From Paenibacillus sp. MSJ-34 (GTDB lineage Bacteria > Bacillota > Bacilli > Paenibacillales > Paenibacillaceae), in contig NZ_JAHLPR010000025.1 in assembly GCF_018918005.1 (NCBI RefSeq), positions 28,235-92,234 on the forward strand: a stretch of DNA of 64,000 nucleotides, read 5' to 3'. The translations under genes were made by a program, and so were the position numbers. Of this stretch, positions 8,723-18,371 are shown piece by piece. Position 1 is the stretch's first letter. Each line of letters begins with the position of its first letter. The notes under the pieces were generated by a model, which ran no database searches, was not told where the DNA came from, and worked only from the letters and a program-made list of their open reading frames with translations.

Positions 8723-11449
8723 ATGCCGAAATATACGCCAATGATCGAACAATATTTATCCGTCAAAGCCGAAGCGCAGGACGCCTTTTTATTTTTCAGG
8801 CTGGGCGATTTTTACGAAATGTTCTTCGACGACGCCGTACTCGCGGCGAAGGAACTCGAAATTACGCTGACCGGCCGCGAAGGCGGAGCGGAAGAGCGCA
8901 TCCCGATGTGCGGCGTGCCGTATCACTCGGCAGAAAATTACATACATAGACTTATTGAAAAAGGGTATAAAGTCGCGATTTGCGAACAGGTGGAAGATCC
9001 CGCGGCGGCGAAAGGCGTCGTGCGCCGCGAAATTGTACGCGTCGTGACGCCGGGCACGGTCATGGAGGGCAAAACGGTCGGAGAGCGGTCGAACAACTAT
9101 ATCGTCTGCGCAACCGAGCATGACGGCTATTACAGCATCGCGGCGGGAGATCTGTCGACGGGCGAATTGTACGTCACTTCGTTCCCGCGTTCCGACGAAC
9201 GGCTGGCGGATGAAATCAACGTTTACTCGCCTTCGGAAATGATCGGCGACGGAGCCGCATTGGAACAAATGCGCAAAAGCGCGGCAAGCGTCAGCCATCC
9301 GGTCTTAATCACGGAATGGAGCCGATCCGACGACGAGTTGGCGCGGCGTCAATTCGGCGAGCCGGCATGGGCGCGGCTCGAATCGGCCCGCCGCCGCAGC
9401 GTATCGCTCCTTGTCGCCTATTTCAGCGAAACGCAGAAACGTTCGTTAGGACAATTCACGCAAATTCGCGATTACGAACCGGAACATTATTTGATTTTGG
9501 ATCCTTTCACGCGCCGCAATCTGGAATTGGTCGAAACGGTGCGCGACCGCTCGAAGAAAGGCTCTTTGCTATGGCTGCTGGACCGGACGGAAACGTCGAT
9601 GGGGGCCCGACTGCTGCGGCGCTGGATCGACAAGCCGCTGCTGCAGCGCGCGCTCGTCGAAGAACGCCAAGAAGCGGTGGACGTGCTGTATCATCAGTTG
9701 ATTGTGCGGGAAGACATTCGCACGCAGCTGAAAGAAATATACGATTTGGAACGGCTTGTCGGACGGATCGCGTTCGGCAACGCGAACGGCCGCGATCTGC
9801 TCGCGCTCAAGACGTCCTTGCGCCAAATTCCGGCGTTAAAGGCGATTTGCGCCGAATCGGCGTCTTCCACGCTGCGGCGCTTGGCCGCCGGCCTGGACGA
9901 ATGTACGGATGTAGCCGATTGGATCGACGCGGCGCTCGTGGACGAGCCTCCGGTATCGGTGCGCGACGGCGGCGTCATCAAGACAGGATACGATCCCCGC
10001 TTGGACCAACTGCACGAGGCGAACGTCAACGGCAAACGGTGGATTGCCGATCTGGAGCGGCGCGAACGGGAAGCGACGGGCATTAAATCGCTCAAGATCG
10101 GATTCAACAAAGTGTTCGGCTATTATATCGAGGTGACGAAGGCGAATGTCGGCGCGTTGCCGGAAGGACGGTACGAGCGGAAGCAGACGCTGACGAACGC
10201 GGAGCGTTACGTCACGCCGGAATTGAAGGAGAAGGAAGCTTTAATTCTTGAAGCGGAAGAGAAGATGACGGGGCTTGAATACGAGCTGTTCGTGGAGCTG
10301 AGAACGCGGATCGCCGGGCAAATCGGCCGATTGCAGGAGCTGGCGGAGAAGGTGGCCGAAATCGACGTATACCAATCGTTCGCTTCCGTAAGCGCAGCCG
10401 GACGATTTACGAAACCGAAGCTGACCGACGGCTACAGCCTCCATATCGAGGAAGGGCGCCATCCGGTCGTCGAAGCGGTCATGGACGGCGGCTCGTTCAT
10501 CGCGAACCGGACGAGCCTCGACAAGAACGACGCCAACATTCTGCTCATTACCGGTCCGAACATGGCGGGGAAGAGCACTTATATGAGACAGGTGGCGCTC
10601 ATTTGCATTATGGCGCAAATCGGCTGTTTCGTTCCGGCGCAGTCGGCGGAAATTCCGATGATCGACCGGATTTTCACGCGGATCGGGGCCGCGGACGATT
10701 TGATCGGCGGCCAGAGCACGTTTATGGTCGAAATGATGGACATCCAAGTGATGACGGAAAAGGCGACGCCGCGCAGTCTGGTCATTATCGACGAGCTCGG
10801 GCGGGGAACGTCGACCAGCGAAGGGATGTCGATCGCGCAAGCCGTGATCGAATACGTCCATAACTTTATCGGCTGTAAAGCGCTCGTATCCACCCATTTT
10901 CACGAGCTCGCGCATCTGGAGCAAAGTTTGCCCGGATTGCGCAACTACTGTATGGCCGTCCAGGAGAGCGGGGATAAAGTCACGTTTTTGCGCAAGCTGA
11001 TTCCCGGCGCGGCGAGCACCAGCTACGGCATTTATTGCGCCCGTTTGGCCGGGCTGCCGGACAGCGTTATCGATCGTGCCTATGCCCTTCTGCAAGGCTT
11101 CGAGCAGGCCGAGGTCGCCGCGGCGGCTTCGTGGGCGCGGGGGGACGAAGCGGGCGGGGAACGGAAGGCCGCCGAATCTGTTGAGGCGGAAACAGCGGTT
11201 GCGGATGCTGCGGATGATACCGTTAGGGCCGAAACGGCGGCAATCGAGACGGAGATGGAAGGGCCGCAGGTCGTGCAGCTTGCCATGTTCGGCGAAGAGA
11301 CCGAGCCGGCACCGAAGCCGTCCAAGAAACGTGAATTGAAAATGGAACGGGTCATCGAGCAATTGAAGGCGGCGGACGTCATGAATATGACGCCGCTGCA
11401 GGCCATGCATTTGCTGAATGAGTTGAAAATGCAAATGAAAGATCTGTAA
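8723..11449 (+). CDS. mutS: DNA mismatch repair protein MutS
   Basis: This 908-residue protein begins MPKYTPMIEQYLSVK and has the mismatch-binding F-x-E motif in RLGDFYEMFFDDA (Phe about residue 33 wedges into the mismatch). The C-terminal ATPase has Walker A TGPNMAGKST and Walker B DELGRGTST followed by the STHFHEL switch. A low-complexity, Ala/Glu-rich insert of about 70 residues sits between the ATPase and the final helix-turn-helix dimerisation segment, making it longer than B. subtilis MutS (about 858). The ATG follows GGAGG at 8 bases. It is cotranscribed with mutL, 23 bases downstream. Confidence 0.97.
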   Translation: MPKYTPMIEQYLSVKAEAQDAFLFFRLGDFYEMFFDDAVLAAKELEITLTGREGGAEERIPMCGVPYHSAENYIHRLIEKGYKVAICEQVEDPAAAKGVVRREIVRVVTPGTVMEGKTVGERSNNYIVCATEHDGYYSIAAGDLSTGELYVTSFPRSDERLADEINVYSPSEMIGDGAALEQMRKSAASVSHPVLITEWSRSDDELARRQFGEPAWARLESARRRSVSLLVAYFSETQKRSLGQFTQIRDYEPEHYLILDPFTRRNLELVETVRDRSKKGSLLWLLDRTETSMGARLLRRWIDKPLLQRALVEERQEAVDVLYHQLIVREDIRTQLKEIYDLERLVGRIAFGNANGRDLLALKTSLRQIPALKAICAESASSTLRRLAAGLDECTDVADWIDAALVDEPPVSVRDGGVIKTGYDPRLDQLHEANVNGKRWIADLERREREATGIKSLKIGFNKVFGYYIEVTKANVGALPEGRYERKQTLTNAERYVTPELKEKEALILEAEEKMTGLEYELFVELRTRIAGQIGRLQELAEKVAEIDVYQSFASVSAAGRFTKPKLTDGYSLHIEEGRHPVVEAVMDGGSFIANRTSLDKNDANILLITGPNMAGKSTYMRQVALICIMAQIGCFVPAQSAEIPMIDRIFTRIGAADDLIGGQSTFMVEMMDIQVMTEKATPRSLVIIDELGRGTSTSEGMSIAQAVIEYVHNFIGCKALVSTHFHELAHLEQSLPGLRNYCMAVQESGDKVTFLRKLIPGAASTSYGIYCARLAGLPDSVIDRAYALLQGFEQAEVAAAASWARGDEAGGERKAAESVEAETAVADAADDTVRAETAAIETEMEGPQVVQLAMFGEETEPAPKPSKKRELKMERVIEQLKAADVMNMTPLQAMHLLNELKMQMKDL

Positions 11450-11472
11450 CGCGCGGCAAGGGAGGGAGAACA

Positions 11473-13434
11473 ATGTCGAAAATTCAAATTTTGGACGAGC
11501 ATATCGCCAACCAAATCGCGGCCGGCGAGGTGGTGGAACGGCCCGCGTCCGTGGTGAAGGAACTCGTGGAGAACGCGATCGATGCGGGCGCCACGAAAAT
11601 CGACGTTTCGGCGGAGGAGGGCGGTCTGCAATCGATCCGCGTTGCCGATAACGGGGCAGGGATTGAAGCCGACGATTGCGAGGCGGCTTTCTACCGTCAC
11701 GCTACGAGCAAAATCGCGTCAGGGCGCGATCTGTTCCAAATTCGCAGCCTCGGGTTCCGCGGCGAGGCTCTCCCGAGCATCGCCGCGGTGGCCAAGGTGG
11801 AATGCGTTTCTTCCGCGGAAGAGAGCGGCTTGGGACGCCGCATCGTCATCGAGGGCGGTTCGCTTAAAACGAACGAAGATATAGCAGCCGCCAGAGGAAC
11901 CGATTTCCAAGTGAAGGAATTGTTTTATAATATGCCGGCGCGGTTAAAGTATATGAAGACGATTCAAACCGAGCTCGGCCATATTTCCGATACGATGTAC
12001 CGAATGGCGCTCGCTTATCCCGGCATTGCCTTCACGCTCAAGCATAACGGCAATTTGCTGCTGCAAACGGTGGGCAACGGCGATCTGCTCCAAGTGATTG
12101 CGGCCGTTTACGGAACGGCCGCCGCGAAAGCGATGCTGCCTGTCGAAGCCGAGCATTTGGATTTTACCGTATCCGGTTACGTGAGCAAGCCGGAACAAAC
12201 CCGGTCCAACCGCAATGCGATTTCCACTATCGTCAACGGCCGGCATATTCGCAATTACGTATTGAACCAGTCGCTGCTGCAGGCTTATCATACGTTTCTG
12301 CCGATCAATCGCTTCCCGCTTGCCGTGCTGCATTTCCGAATGCATCCGTCGCTCGTCGATGTCAATGTGCATCCGGCGAAGCTGGAGGTTCGCTTCAGCA
12401 AAGAGCAGGAATTAAGCCAGTTCGTACAGCAGGCGGTCGGCGATACGCTGAAGCGTCAAGTGATGATTCCGCAAGGAGCGAAGCCGGCGGCGGCCGCCAA
12501 ATCCGGCGATTCGGTCATCCAGGAGCAGCTGCAGTTCTATGCGGCGGCGGCCGAATCGGCGCGAACGCATTCGGCGCCGATTCCCGGTGCGCCGCAATCC
12601 GGCGGCGCGGCAAGCGGCGCGCAGGAAGCGCCGCCGGCTCAGCGCGGCGAGCGGGAACTGCCGCCCCGGCCGGGCGCCGCTGCGGGCGACGTCGCCGAAC
12701 GGTACGCGCCGGAGCCGCCGCGCACCGGCGCTGCGCCGCAAGCGCCCGCCACCCGCGGCCGGGCGGCGGAACCGCGGGAAGCCGCCGTGCCGCCCGCCGC
12801 GGCGCAGCGCGCGCAGCAGGCATACGCCGCGGCGGAGTCCGCGCGGCTGCCGGCGTTCCCGCAGTTGTCGCTGATCGGCCAAATGCATGGCACGTACTTG
12901 ATCGCGCAGAACGAGAACGGACTATACCTGATCGATCAGCATGCCGCGCACGAACGGATCAATTACGAATATTACTTCGAACAATTCGGCAATCCCGCAG
13001 ACGCCGCGCAAGAGCTGCTGCTTCCGATTACGCTCGAATTTACGCCGTCCGAAGCCGAATTGCTCAAGACGCGGTTGCCGCTGTTCGAACAGGCCGGAGT
13101 CGTATTGGAGCATTTCGGCGGCCAGACGTTTCTCGTTCGCGCGCATCCGTACTGGTTTCCAAAAGGGGACGAACAGGAGCTTATTCAGGAAATGGCCGAG
13201 TGGGTGTTGAAGGAAAAAGCGGTCGATCTGGCCAAATTGCGGGAAAAATCGGCGATTATGTGCTCATGCAAAGCGTCGATCAAGGCGAACCAAAAAATAT
13301 CGGCATTGGAGGCGGACGTATTGATTGAGCGATTGGCCGCATGCAAGCAGCCGTATACATGCCCGCACGGCCGTCCGATTATCGTCAGCTTTTCAACATA
13401 CGAGCTGGAAAAAATGTTCAAGCGCGTCATGTAG
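11473..13434 (+). CDS. mutL: DNA mismatch repair endonuclease MutL
   Basis: The 653-residue protein has the GHKL ATPase N-terminus (AAGEVVERPASVVKELVENA; DNGAGI; GFRGEAL) and a C-terminal domain with the metal-binding endonuclease motif DQHAAHERINYE plus CSCKASIKA and CPHGRP. These zinc/metal motifs mark the nicking-competent MutL of bacteria lacking MutH. The linker (about residues 340-460) is Ala/Pro/Arg-rich and strongly GC-rich, typical in composition for a disordered tether. GGAGGGAGA precedes the ATG. It forms a two-gene operon with mutS. Confidence 0.97.
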   Translation: MSKIQILDEHIANQIAAGEVVERPASVVKELVENAIDAGATKIDVSAEEGGLQSIRVADNGAGIEADDCEAAFYRHATSKIASGRDLFQIRSLGFRGEALPSIAAVAKVECVSSAEESGLGRRIVIEGGSLKTNEDIAAARGTDFQVKELFYNMPARLKYMKTIQTELGHISDTMYRMALAYPGIAFTLKHNGNLLLQTVGNGDLLQVIAAVYGTAAAKAMLPVEAEHLDFTVSGYVSKPEQTRSNRNAISTIVNGRHIRNYVLNQSLLQAYHTFLPINRFPLAVLHFRMHPSLVDVNVHPAKLEVRFSKEQELSQFVQQAVGDTLKRQVMIPQGAKPAAAAKSGDSVIQEQLQFYAAAAESARTHSAPIPGAPQSGGAASGAQEAPPAQRGERELPPRPGAAAGDVAERYAPEPPRTGAAPQAPATRGRAAEPREAAVPPAAAQRAQQAYAAAESARLPAFPQLSLIGQMHGTYLIAQNENGLYLIDQHAAHERINYEYYFEQFGNPADAAQELLLPITLEFTPSEAELLKTRLPLFEQAGVVLEHFGGQTFLVRAHPYWFPKGDEQELIQEMAEWVLKEKAVDLAKLREKSAIMCSCKASIKANQKISALEADVLIERLAACKQPYTCPHGRPIIVSFSTYELEKMFKRVM

Positions 13435-13542
13435 GCGGCCTGAACCCGCGCTATTTATCCGGCTGGAAATGGGATTTATTAACTAAGAACATCGGTGTCC
13501 GAGAGGACCTTTGATTCATTTTTTCCCGTCAGGAAAAGGAAT

Positions 13543-13572
13543 TTGTGGGCGGAGAGATAAAAAGATTATAAT
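13543..13572 (+). promoter_or_regulatory. Candidate sigma-A promoter for the methyltransferase-miaA-hfq group
   Basis: TTGTGG at 13543-13548 and TATAAT at 13567-13572, 18-base spacing, shortly upstream of the ATG at 13585. The leader would be very short, so the TSS could be close to the ribosome site. Confidence 0.35.
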
Positions 13573-13584
13573 AGGGGGGAGATC

Positions 13585-14376
13585 ATGCTTGTAACGACGG
13601 CGGATTCCGCTTCAGTACATATGATCCGGCGGGCGGAGAAGCTCGCGGAGGAACTTGGCTGCCGTTATGCGCCGAGGGCGAAATTGTCGCTCGGCAAATT
13701 GATCCGCAAGTACAATGAAGCGGATGTACTTGTCGTGACGGAGCAGCAAATACGTTATGTCCGGCTGGACGGAGAGTCGCTGTCCTTCCATCCGAGCATG
13801 TCGTTCGTTCGGGTGAAGCGGCTCATTCGCGGCGATGCCGATGCGATGATCGAGGCATGCGGTTTGCGGCCAGGCGACTCGGTGCTTGATTGTACGGCAG
13901 GATTCGCGTCAGATTCGATCGTATTCGCCTATGCCGTCGGCAGCGGCGGTTCGGTCACCGCGCTCGAGAGCGAACTGCCGATGTACGGTCTCGTCAAGAC
14001 GGGGCTGCAATCGTACGAGACGGATGTGCCGGAAATGAACGAGGCGATGCGCCGCATCCGCATGGTGCATGCCGATCATAACGAATATTTGCGGCAAATG
14101 CCGGCGGGGAGCGTGGATTTCGTCTATTTCGATCCGATGTTTCGCGACCCGTTGACACAGTCGTCCGCGATGAATCCTTTGCGCGCATTGGCCAATCACG
14201 CTTCGGTAACGGATGAGGCGATCCAGCTGGCGAAACGGGCCGCCCGCAAGGCGGTCGTGCTCAAGGAACAGCGCGGCAGCGCCGAATTCGGCCGGCTGCG
14301 GTTCACGGAAATTTGCGGAGGAAGCCATTCAAAAATTGCATACGGAGTGATCAGGATTGCCGCTAACGACGAATAG
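13585..14376 (+). CDS. Class I SAM-dependent methyltransferase (RsmJ-like)
   Basis: The 263-residue product has the SAM-binding motif I VLDCTAGFASDSI, a VTALESE motif II acidic end, and DFVYFDPMF (motif IV). This arrangement resembles the RsmJ/YhiQ family, whose E. coli member methylates G1516 of 16S rRNA; the substrate here is not proven. The N-terminal 80 residues (ASVHMIRRAEKLAEELGC) are also family-like. GGGGGGAGATC precedes the ATG. It overlaps miaA by 20 bases. Confidence 0.8.
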   Translation: MLVTTADSASVHMIRRAEKLAEELGCRYAPRAKLSLGKLIRKYNEADVLVVTEQQIRYVRLDGESLSFHPSMSFVRVKRLIRGDADAMIEACGLRPGDSVLDCTAGFASDSIVFAYAVGSGGSVTALESELPMYGLVKTGLQSYETDVPEMNEAMRRIRMVHADHNEYLRQMPAGSVDFVYFDPMFRDPLTQSSAMNPLRALANHASVTDEAIQLAKRAARKAVVLKEQRGSAEFGRLRFTEICGGSHSKIAYGVIRIAANDE

Positions 14377-15340
14377 ACCCCGCTTGCTCGTGCTGGTCGG
14401 CCCAACGGCCGTCGGCAAAACGAAACTGAGCCTGGAGATTGCCAAAACGTTCGATTGCGAAATCATCTCGGGCGATTCGATGCAAGTGTACCGCATGATG
14501 GATATCGGCACGGCCAAAATTCCCGAGCGGGAACGCGAAGGCATTGCGCATCACATGATCGATATTCACGATCCGGATGATGCGTTCTCGGTCGCCGAAT
14601 TTCAAGCTCGATGCGGTGCGCTGATCGAGGAGATCGGGGCGCGGGGCAAGCTGCCTTTCATCGTCGGCGGCACCGGGTTGTATGTCGAATCGGTCTGCTA
14701 CGGCTTCGAGTTTACCGAAGGCGGGTCGGACGAAGCGTTCCGGCAACGGCAAGCGGATTATGCCGCGCGGTTCGGTGCGGACGCCCTTCATGCCAAATTA
14801 AGGGAAACCGATCCGGCCTCGGCGCAGCGATTGCACCCGAACGATCAACGCCGCATTATACGGGCGTTGGAGATTTATCATTTGACCGGCCGTACGCTGT
14901 CGGAGCAATTGGCCGCGCAAAGCAAACAGTCGCCGTACGATCTGTGCATCATCGGTTTGACAATGGATAGGCAAATGCTATATAAACGAATTGAGCAGCG
15001 AGTTGACGAGATGATGGAACAAGGTCTCGTGGAAGAGGTAAGGAGACTGCTTGCTCGCGGATACGGCAGCGATCTTGTGTCGATGCAAGGGCTCGGATAC
15101 AAGGAAATCGTTCTATATTTGCAAGGAAAAGCCGAGTTGGCGGAGGCGGTAGAGCTGCTGAAGCGGAATACGCGGAGATTCGCCAAGCGGCAATTGTCAT
15201 GGTTTCGCCACATGAATGACATTCATTGGGTCGATATGACACAAGTTGAAAATTTTTCTGCTCCCCTGTCCACGATTCGTGATATAATAGCAGGAAAGTT
15301 TCAATTAAATCTTGAATATACATCAGAACAGCCTAATTGA
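14357..15340 (+). CDS. miaA: tRNA dimethylallyltransferase MiaA
   Basis: This 327-residue enzyme transfers a dimethylallyl group to A37 of UNN-reading tRNAs. It has the P-loop LVGPTAVGKTKLS, the substrate motif ISGDSMQVYRMMDIGTAK, and SMQGLGYKE near the C-terminus. The only suitable start is TTG 14357, inside the methyltransferase gene, with GGAG upstream. The gene order miaA-hfq matches B. subtilis and many bacteria. Confidence 0.95.
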   Translation: MPLTTNRPRLLVLVGPTAVGKTKLSLEIAKTFDCEIISGDSMQVYRMMDIGTAKIPEREREGIAHHMIDIHDPDDAFSVAEFQARCGALIEEIGARGKLPFIVGGTGLYVESVCYGFEFTEGGSDEAFRQRQADYAARFGADALHAKLRETDPASAQRLHPNDQRRIIRALEIYHLTGRTLSEQLAAQSKQSPYDLCIIGLTMDRQMLYKRIEQRVDEMMEQGLVEEVRRLLARGYGSDLVSMQGLGYKEIVLYLQGKAELAEAVELLKRNTRRFAKRQLSWFRHMNDIHWVDMTQVENFSAPLSTIRDIIAGKFQLNLEYTSEQPN

Positions 15341-15361
15341 TAATATTTGGGGGTACGTGTA

Positions 15362-15601
15362 ATGAATAAAACCATTAATATCCAGGATACGTTCTTGAAC
15401 CAATTGCGCAAAGAAAATATACCGGTAACGGTATATTTGACGAATGGTTATCAAATCAGAGGGGTCATCAGAGCTTTTGACAATTTCACGATTGTCATCG
15501 ACAGCGAAGGACGCCAGCAAATGGTTTACAAGCATGCCATTTCAACCTTTCAGCCGCAAAGAAACGTCTCGCTGATGCAGGACAATCAGAACGACGCTTA
15601 G
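15362..15601 (+). CDS. hfq: RNA chaperone Hfq
   Basis: The 79-residue Sm-like protein contains the Sm1 region ([18 protein letters not shown]) and Sm2 motif YKHAIST. It forms a hexameric RNA-binding ring. The ATG at 15362 follows GGGGG with suitable spacing; the earlier GTG at 15347 overlaps the ribosome site. It lies 21 bases after miaA and is followed by a terminator. Confidence 0.97.
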   Translation: MNKTINIQDTFLNQLRKENIPVTVYLTNGYQIRGVIRAFDNFTIVIDSEGRQQMVYKHAISTFQPQRNVSLMQDNQNDA

Positions 15602-15657
15602 CAGGAAACGAAACTTTTTCCCCTTTTGTTGCGTTATAAATGAATAGAATGAGCCCT

Positions 15658-15684
15658 GAGCAACCCATCAAGGGTTGTTCTTTT
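15658..15684 (+). terminator. Terminator after hfq
   Basis: GAGCAACCC and GGGTTGTTC form a 9-bp stem with one G-U pair and a 5-base loop, followed by TTTTC. Confidence 0.75.
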
Positions 15685-15732
15685 CATTCAAACTATAGAG
15701 AGAGAAACATTAAAGCAAGGGAGTCGGTGAAC

Positions 15733-18309
15733 TTGACGAAGAAACCGGAGTCACGAAGCGACAACAGCAAGAAGCCACAACCGAAGAAAAAAAGAAAATG
15801 GGGGAAACGGCTTTTTTGGTGGTCGTTCTTCACGGTTGCGCTAGCCGTGTTTTGCGCCATCGCAGGTTTTCTATTTATTATTTTGAATGGAGAAAGAATT
15901 TTGGCGGCGAGCGGGGACGATCCTTTTATTATGGATGAAACGTCGATCGTATACGATATTAACGGCAACGAGGTGTCCAGGCTGTTCGCTGAAAATCGCG
16001 AGCCCGTCAAATATAGCGAATTGCCCGAGATGGTCGTCGATGCGTTCGTTGCTACCGAGGACCGAAGATTTTTCGAACATCAAGGGGTCGATCTGTGGTC
16101 GATCGGACGCGCGGCGGTGAAAGACGTGATCGCCCGCAGCGCGGTCGAGGGCGGCAGCACGATTACGCAGCAGCTTGCCAAAAACTTGTTCTTGTCGATG
16201 GACAAGACGTTTTTCCGGAAAGCGACCGAAGTTTCGATCGCCTTAGCCTTGGAAAACCATAAGACGAAGGAAGAAATATTGGAATTGTATTTAAACCGCA
16301 TCAATTTCGGGAAAGGGGCGTACGGCATCAAAGCGGCGTCCAAACGATATTTCGGAAAAGAAAATTTGGACGATCTGGAGCTATGGGAAATCGCGACGTT
16401 AGCGGGGATTCCGAAAGCGCCGACCCATTACAACCCGATCAACCAGCCGGAAAAATCGAAAAACCGCCGCGCGGTCATCTTGAAACTCATGTACGACCAA
16501 GGCTATATTACGGCCGAACAGATGAATGAAGCGGCCGCGGTGGAATACGATCCGGACAAGGCGCAAGTAGCGAAACATTCCGAATCTACCATTGTCGATT
16601 ATGCGATCGCGGAAGCGGAGGAAGTATCGCAATTGACCGAAGACGAGCTGAGACGGGGCGGCTACAAAATTTATACGACGATGGACGCGGGCGCCCAGAA
16701 GGCGATGGAAGCCGCATTCGAGAACGACGAATTGTTCGAGAAGGGTCCGGAAGATCAGCAAGTGCAGGGAGCGATGGTCATTACGGACCATCATACGGGG
16801 GGCATCGTGGCCATGGTCGGAGGCCGGGATTACGTGCGCAAAGGATTGAACCGCACGCTCGTGCCGCGCCAGCCGGGTTCGGCCTTCAAGCCGATCGCCA
16901 GCTTCGGTCCCGCTCTGGAAACGGGCCAGTGGTTCCCGTGGTCGATGCTGAGCGACGAGAAGCAATGCTTCGGCGATTATTGCCCTTCCAATTTGAGCAA
17001 GCGGTATGCCGGTCAATTATCGTTGGAATATGCGTTGCAGCAATCGATCAATACGCCGGCCGTCTGGCTCTTAAATGAAATCGGCGTGAAGCAAGGCTAC
17101 GAATTTGCCCAAAAATTAGGCATTCCGCTTGGTAAAGACGATCGCAACCTGGCGATTGCATTAGGCGGATTAACGCATGGGGCCACGCCGCTGCAAATGG
17201 CCGATGCGTACAGCGCGTTTGCGAACGGGGGCAAATATTTGCCGTCCTATTCGGTCGTTCGCATCGAGGATCGCAACGGCAAAACGGTATATCAATACAA
17301 GCAGCCGAAAGGCGAACGCGTCATGAGCGAGAAGACGGCTTACTATATGACGGAATTGCTGCAGAAGGTCGTAAACGAAGGAACCGCGAAACGGGCGAAA
17401 TTGGATCGGCCGGTCGCCGGGAAAACCGGAACCGCGCAGCATGGCATTAAAGGATTTAACAGCAGCGCCAACCGCGACGTCTGGTTTGTCGGATATACGC
17501 CGGAATGGACGGCCGCGGTATGGATGGGATACGATAAAACCGACCGGCAGCATGTGCTGAAGAACGGCAGCGGCCAGGCGGCCACAATGTTCAAAGAAGT
17601 CATGTCCAAGGCGCTCAAAAACCATGAGAAGAAAAAATTCGAGAAACCGGAAGGGATCGACGAGGTCAAAGAGCCGGACGTTCAAAAGGTGACCGGTCTA
17701 ACGGCCGAGTATTCCGTGCAAACCGGATTGGTTACGCTGAATTGGAACTCCATATCGTCCGATCAAGATGTGACGTATCGAATTTATCGCAAAGAAGATA
17801 CGGAAAGCAAAGCGACTCTTATCGGCGAAGTCGTCTCGAACGATTATGAGGATATCAACGTATACCCGAACGCCACATACGAATATTACGTCACTGCATA
17901 TATTGCTTCCCTTCGCTTGGAGACGGAGGCTTCCGGCAAAGTGAAGCTGACGATCGACAGCGATCTGCCGCCGATCGATACGCTGCCGCCGGATACGACG
18001 GATCCCGGCCAGGCGACTGACCCGCCGGACGAATGGAATCCGGGAGAGGATCCTGATTTCGGCAACGGATCGCAGGATGGATCGGATCCCGCGAACGGCG
18101 GCCAAGGAAACGGCGGCAATCAGGGCAATAGCGGGAACAATGGCAACGGCCATGGCAATAACGGGAATAACGGCAATGGGAACGGGAACGGCAATGGCGG
18201 CAATGGGGGCGAAGGCGATTCCGATCAGGGAATGCCTCCGGACGGGTCGATCAACGGGGGCTTGGAAGACATGCTCCCGAATTTCGACGATCCTAACGCC
18301 GGGCGCTAA
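15733..18309 (+). CDS. Bifunctional penicillin-binding protein 1A with FN3 domain
   Basis: This 858-residue class A PBP has a Lys-rich cytoplasmic tail, one TM helix (about residues 27-55), a glycosyltransferase domain (EDRRFFEH, GGSTITQQLAKN), and a transpeptidase domain with SxxK in PGSAFKPIAS, SIN and KTGTA. A fibronectin III-like domain follows (from about residue 655), then a Pro/Asp segment and a Gly/Asn-rich tail. It polymerises and crosslinks peptidoglycan. I chose TTG 15733, 9 bases after AAGGGAG; GTG 15727 is too close to that site and the earlier ATG lies before the hfq terminator. Confidence 0.93.
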   Translation: MTKKPESRSDNSKKPQPKKKRKWGKRLFWWSFFTVALAVFCAIAGFLFIILNGERILAASGDDPFIMDETSIVYDINGNEVSRLFAENREPVKYSELPEMVVDAFVATEDRRFFEHQGVDLWSIGRAAVKDVIARSAVEGGSTITQQLAKNLFLSMDKTFFRKATEVSIALALENHKTKEEILELYLNRINFGKGAYGIKAASKRYFGKENLDDLELWEIATLAGIPKAPTHYNPINQPEKSKNRRAVILKLMYDQGYITAEQMNEAAAVEYDPDKAQVAKHSESTIVDYAIAEAEEVSQLTEDELRRGGYKIYTTMDAGAQKAMEAAFENDELFEKGPEDQQVQGAMVITDHHTGGIVAMVGGRDYVRKGLNRTLVPRQPGSAFKPIASFGPALETGQWFPWSMLSDEKQCFGDYCPSNLSKRYAGQLSLEYALQQSINTPAVWLLNEIGVKQGYEFAQKLGIPLGKDDRNLAIALGGLTHGATPLQMADAYSAFANGGKYLPSYSVVRIEDRNGKTVYQYKQPKGERVMSEKTAYYMTELLQKVVNEGTAKRAKLDRPVAGKTGTAQHGIKGFNSSANRDVWFVGYTPEWTAAVWMGYDKTDRQHVLKNGSGQAATMFKEVMSKALKNHEKKKFEKPEGIDEVKEPDVQKVTGLTAEYSVQTGLVTLNWNSISSDQDVTYRIYRKEDTESKATLIGEVVSNDYEDINVYPNATYEYYVTAYIASLRLETEASGKVKLTIDSDLPPIDTLPPDTTDPGQATDPPDEWNPGEDPDFGNGSQDGSDPANGGQGNGGNQGNSGNNGNGHGNNGNNGNGNGNGNGGNGGEGDSDQGMPPDGSINGGLEDMLPNFDDPNAGR
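18105..18212 (+). repeat. GGCAAT/AACGGC micro-repeat coding a Gly-Asn tail
   Basis: Degenerate six-base units (GGCAAT, GGGAAC, AACGGC) repeat through the 3' end of the PBP gene, encoding an alternating Gly/Asn tail of about 36 residues. Such tracts vary in length between strains by slippage. Confidence 0.8.
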
Positions 18310-18371
18310 TCTGCGATGCGTGGTTTGCCATCGTATGATTGCATAGTGAAAACAAAAATAGGGGGCAACAT

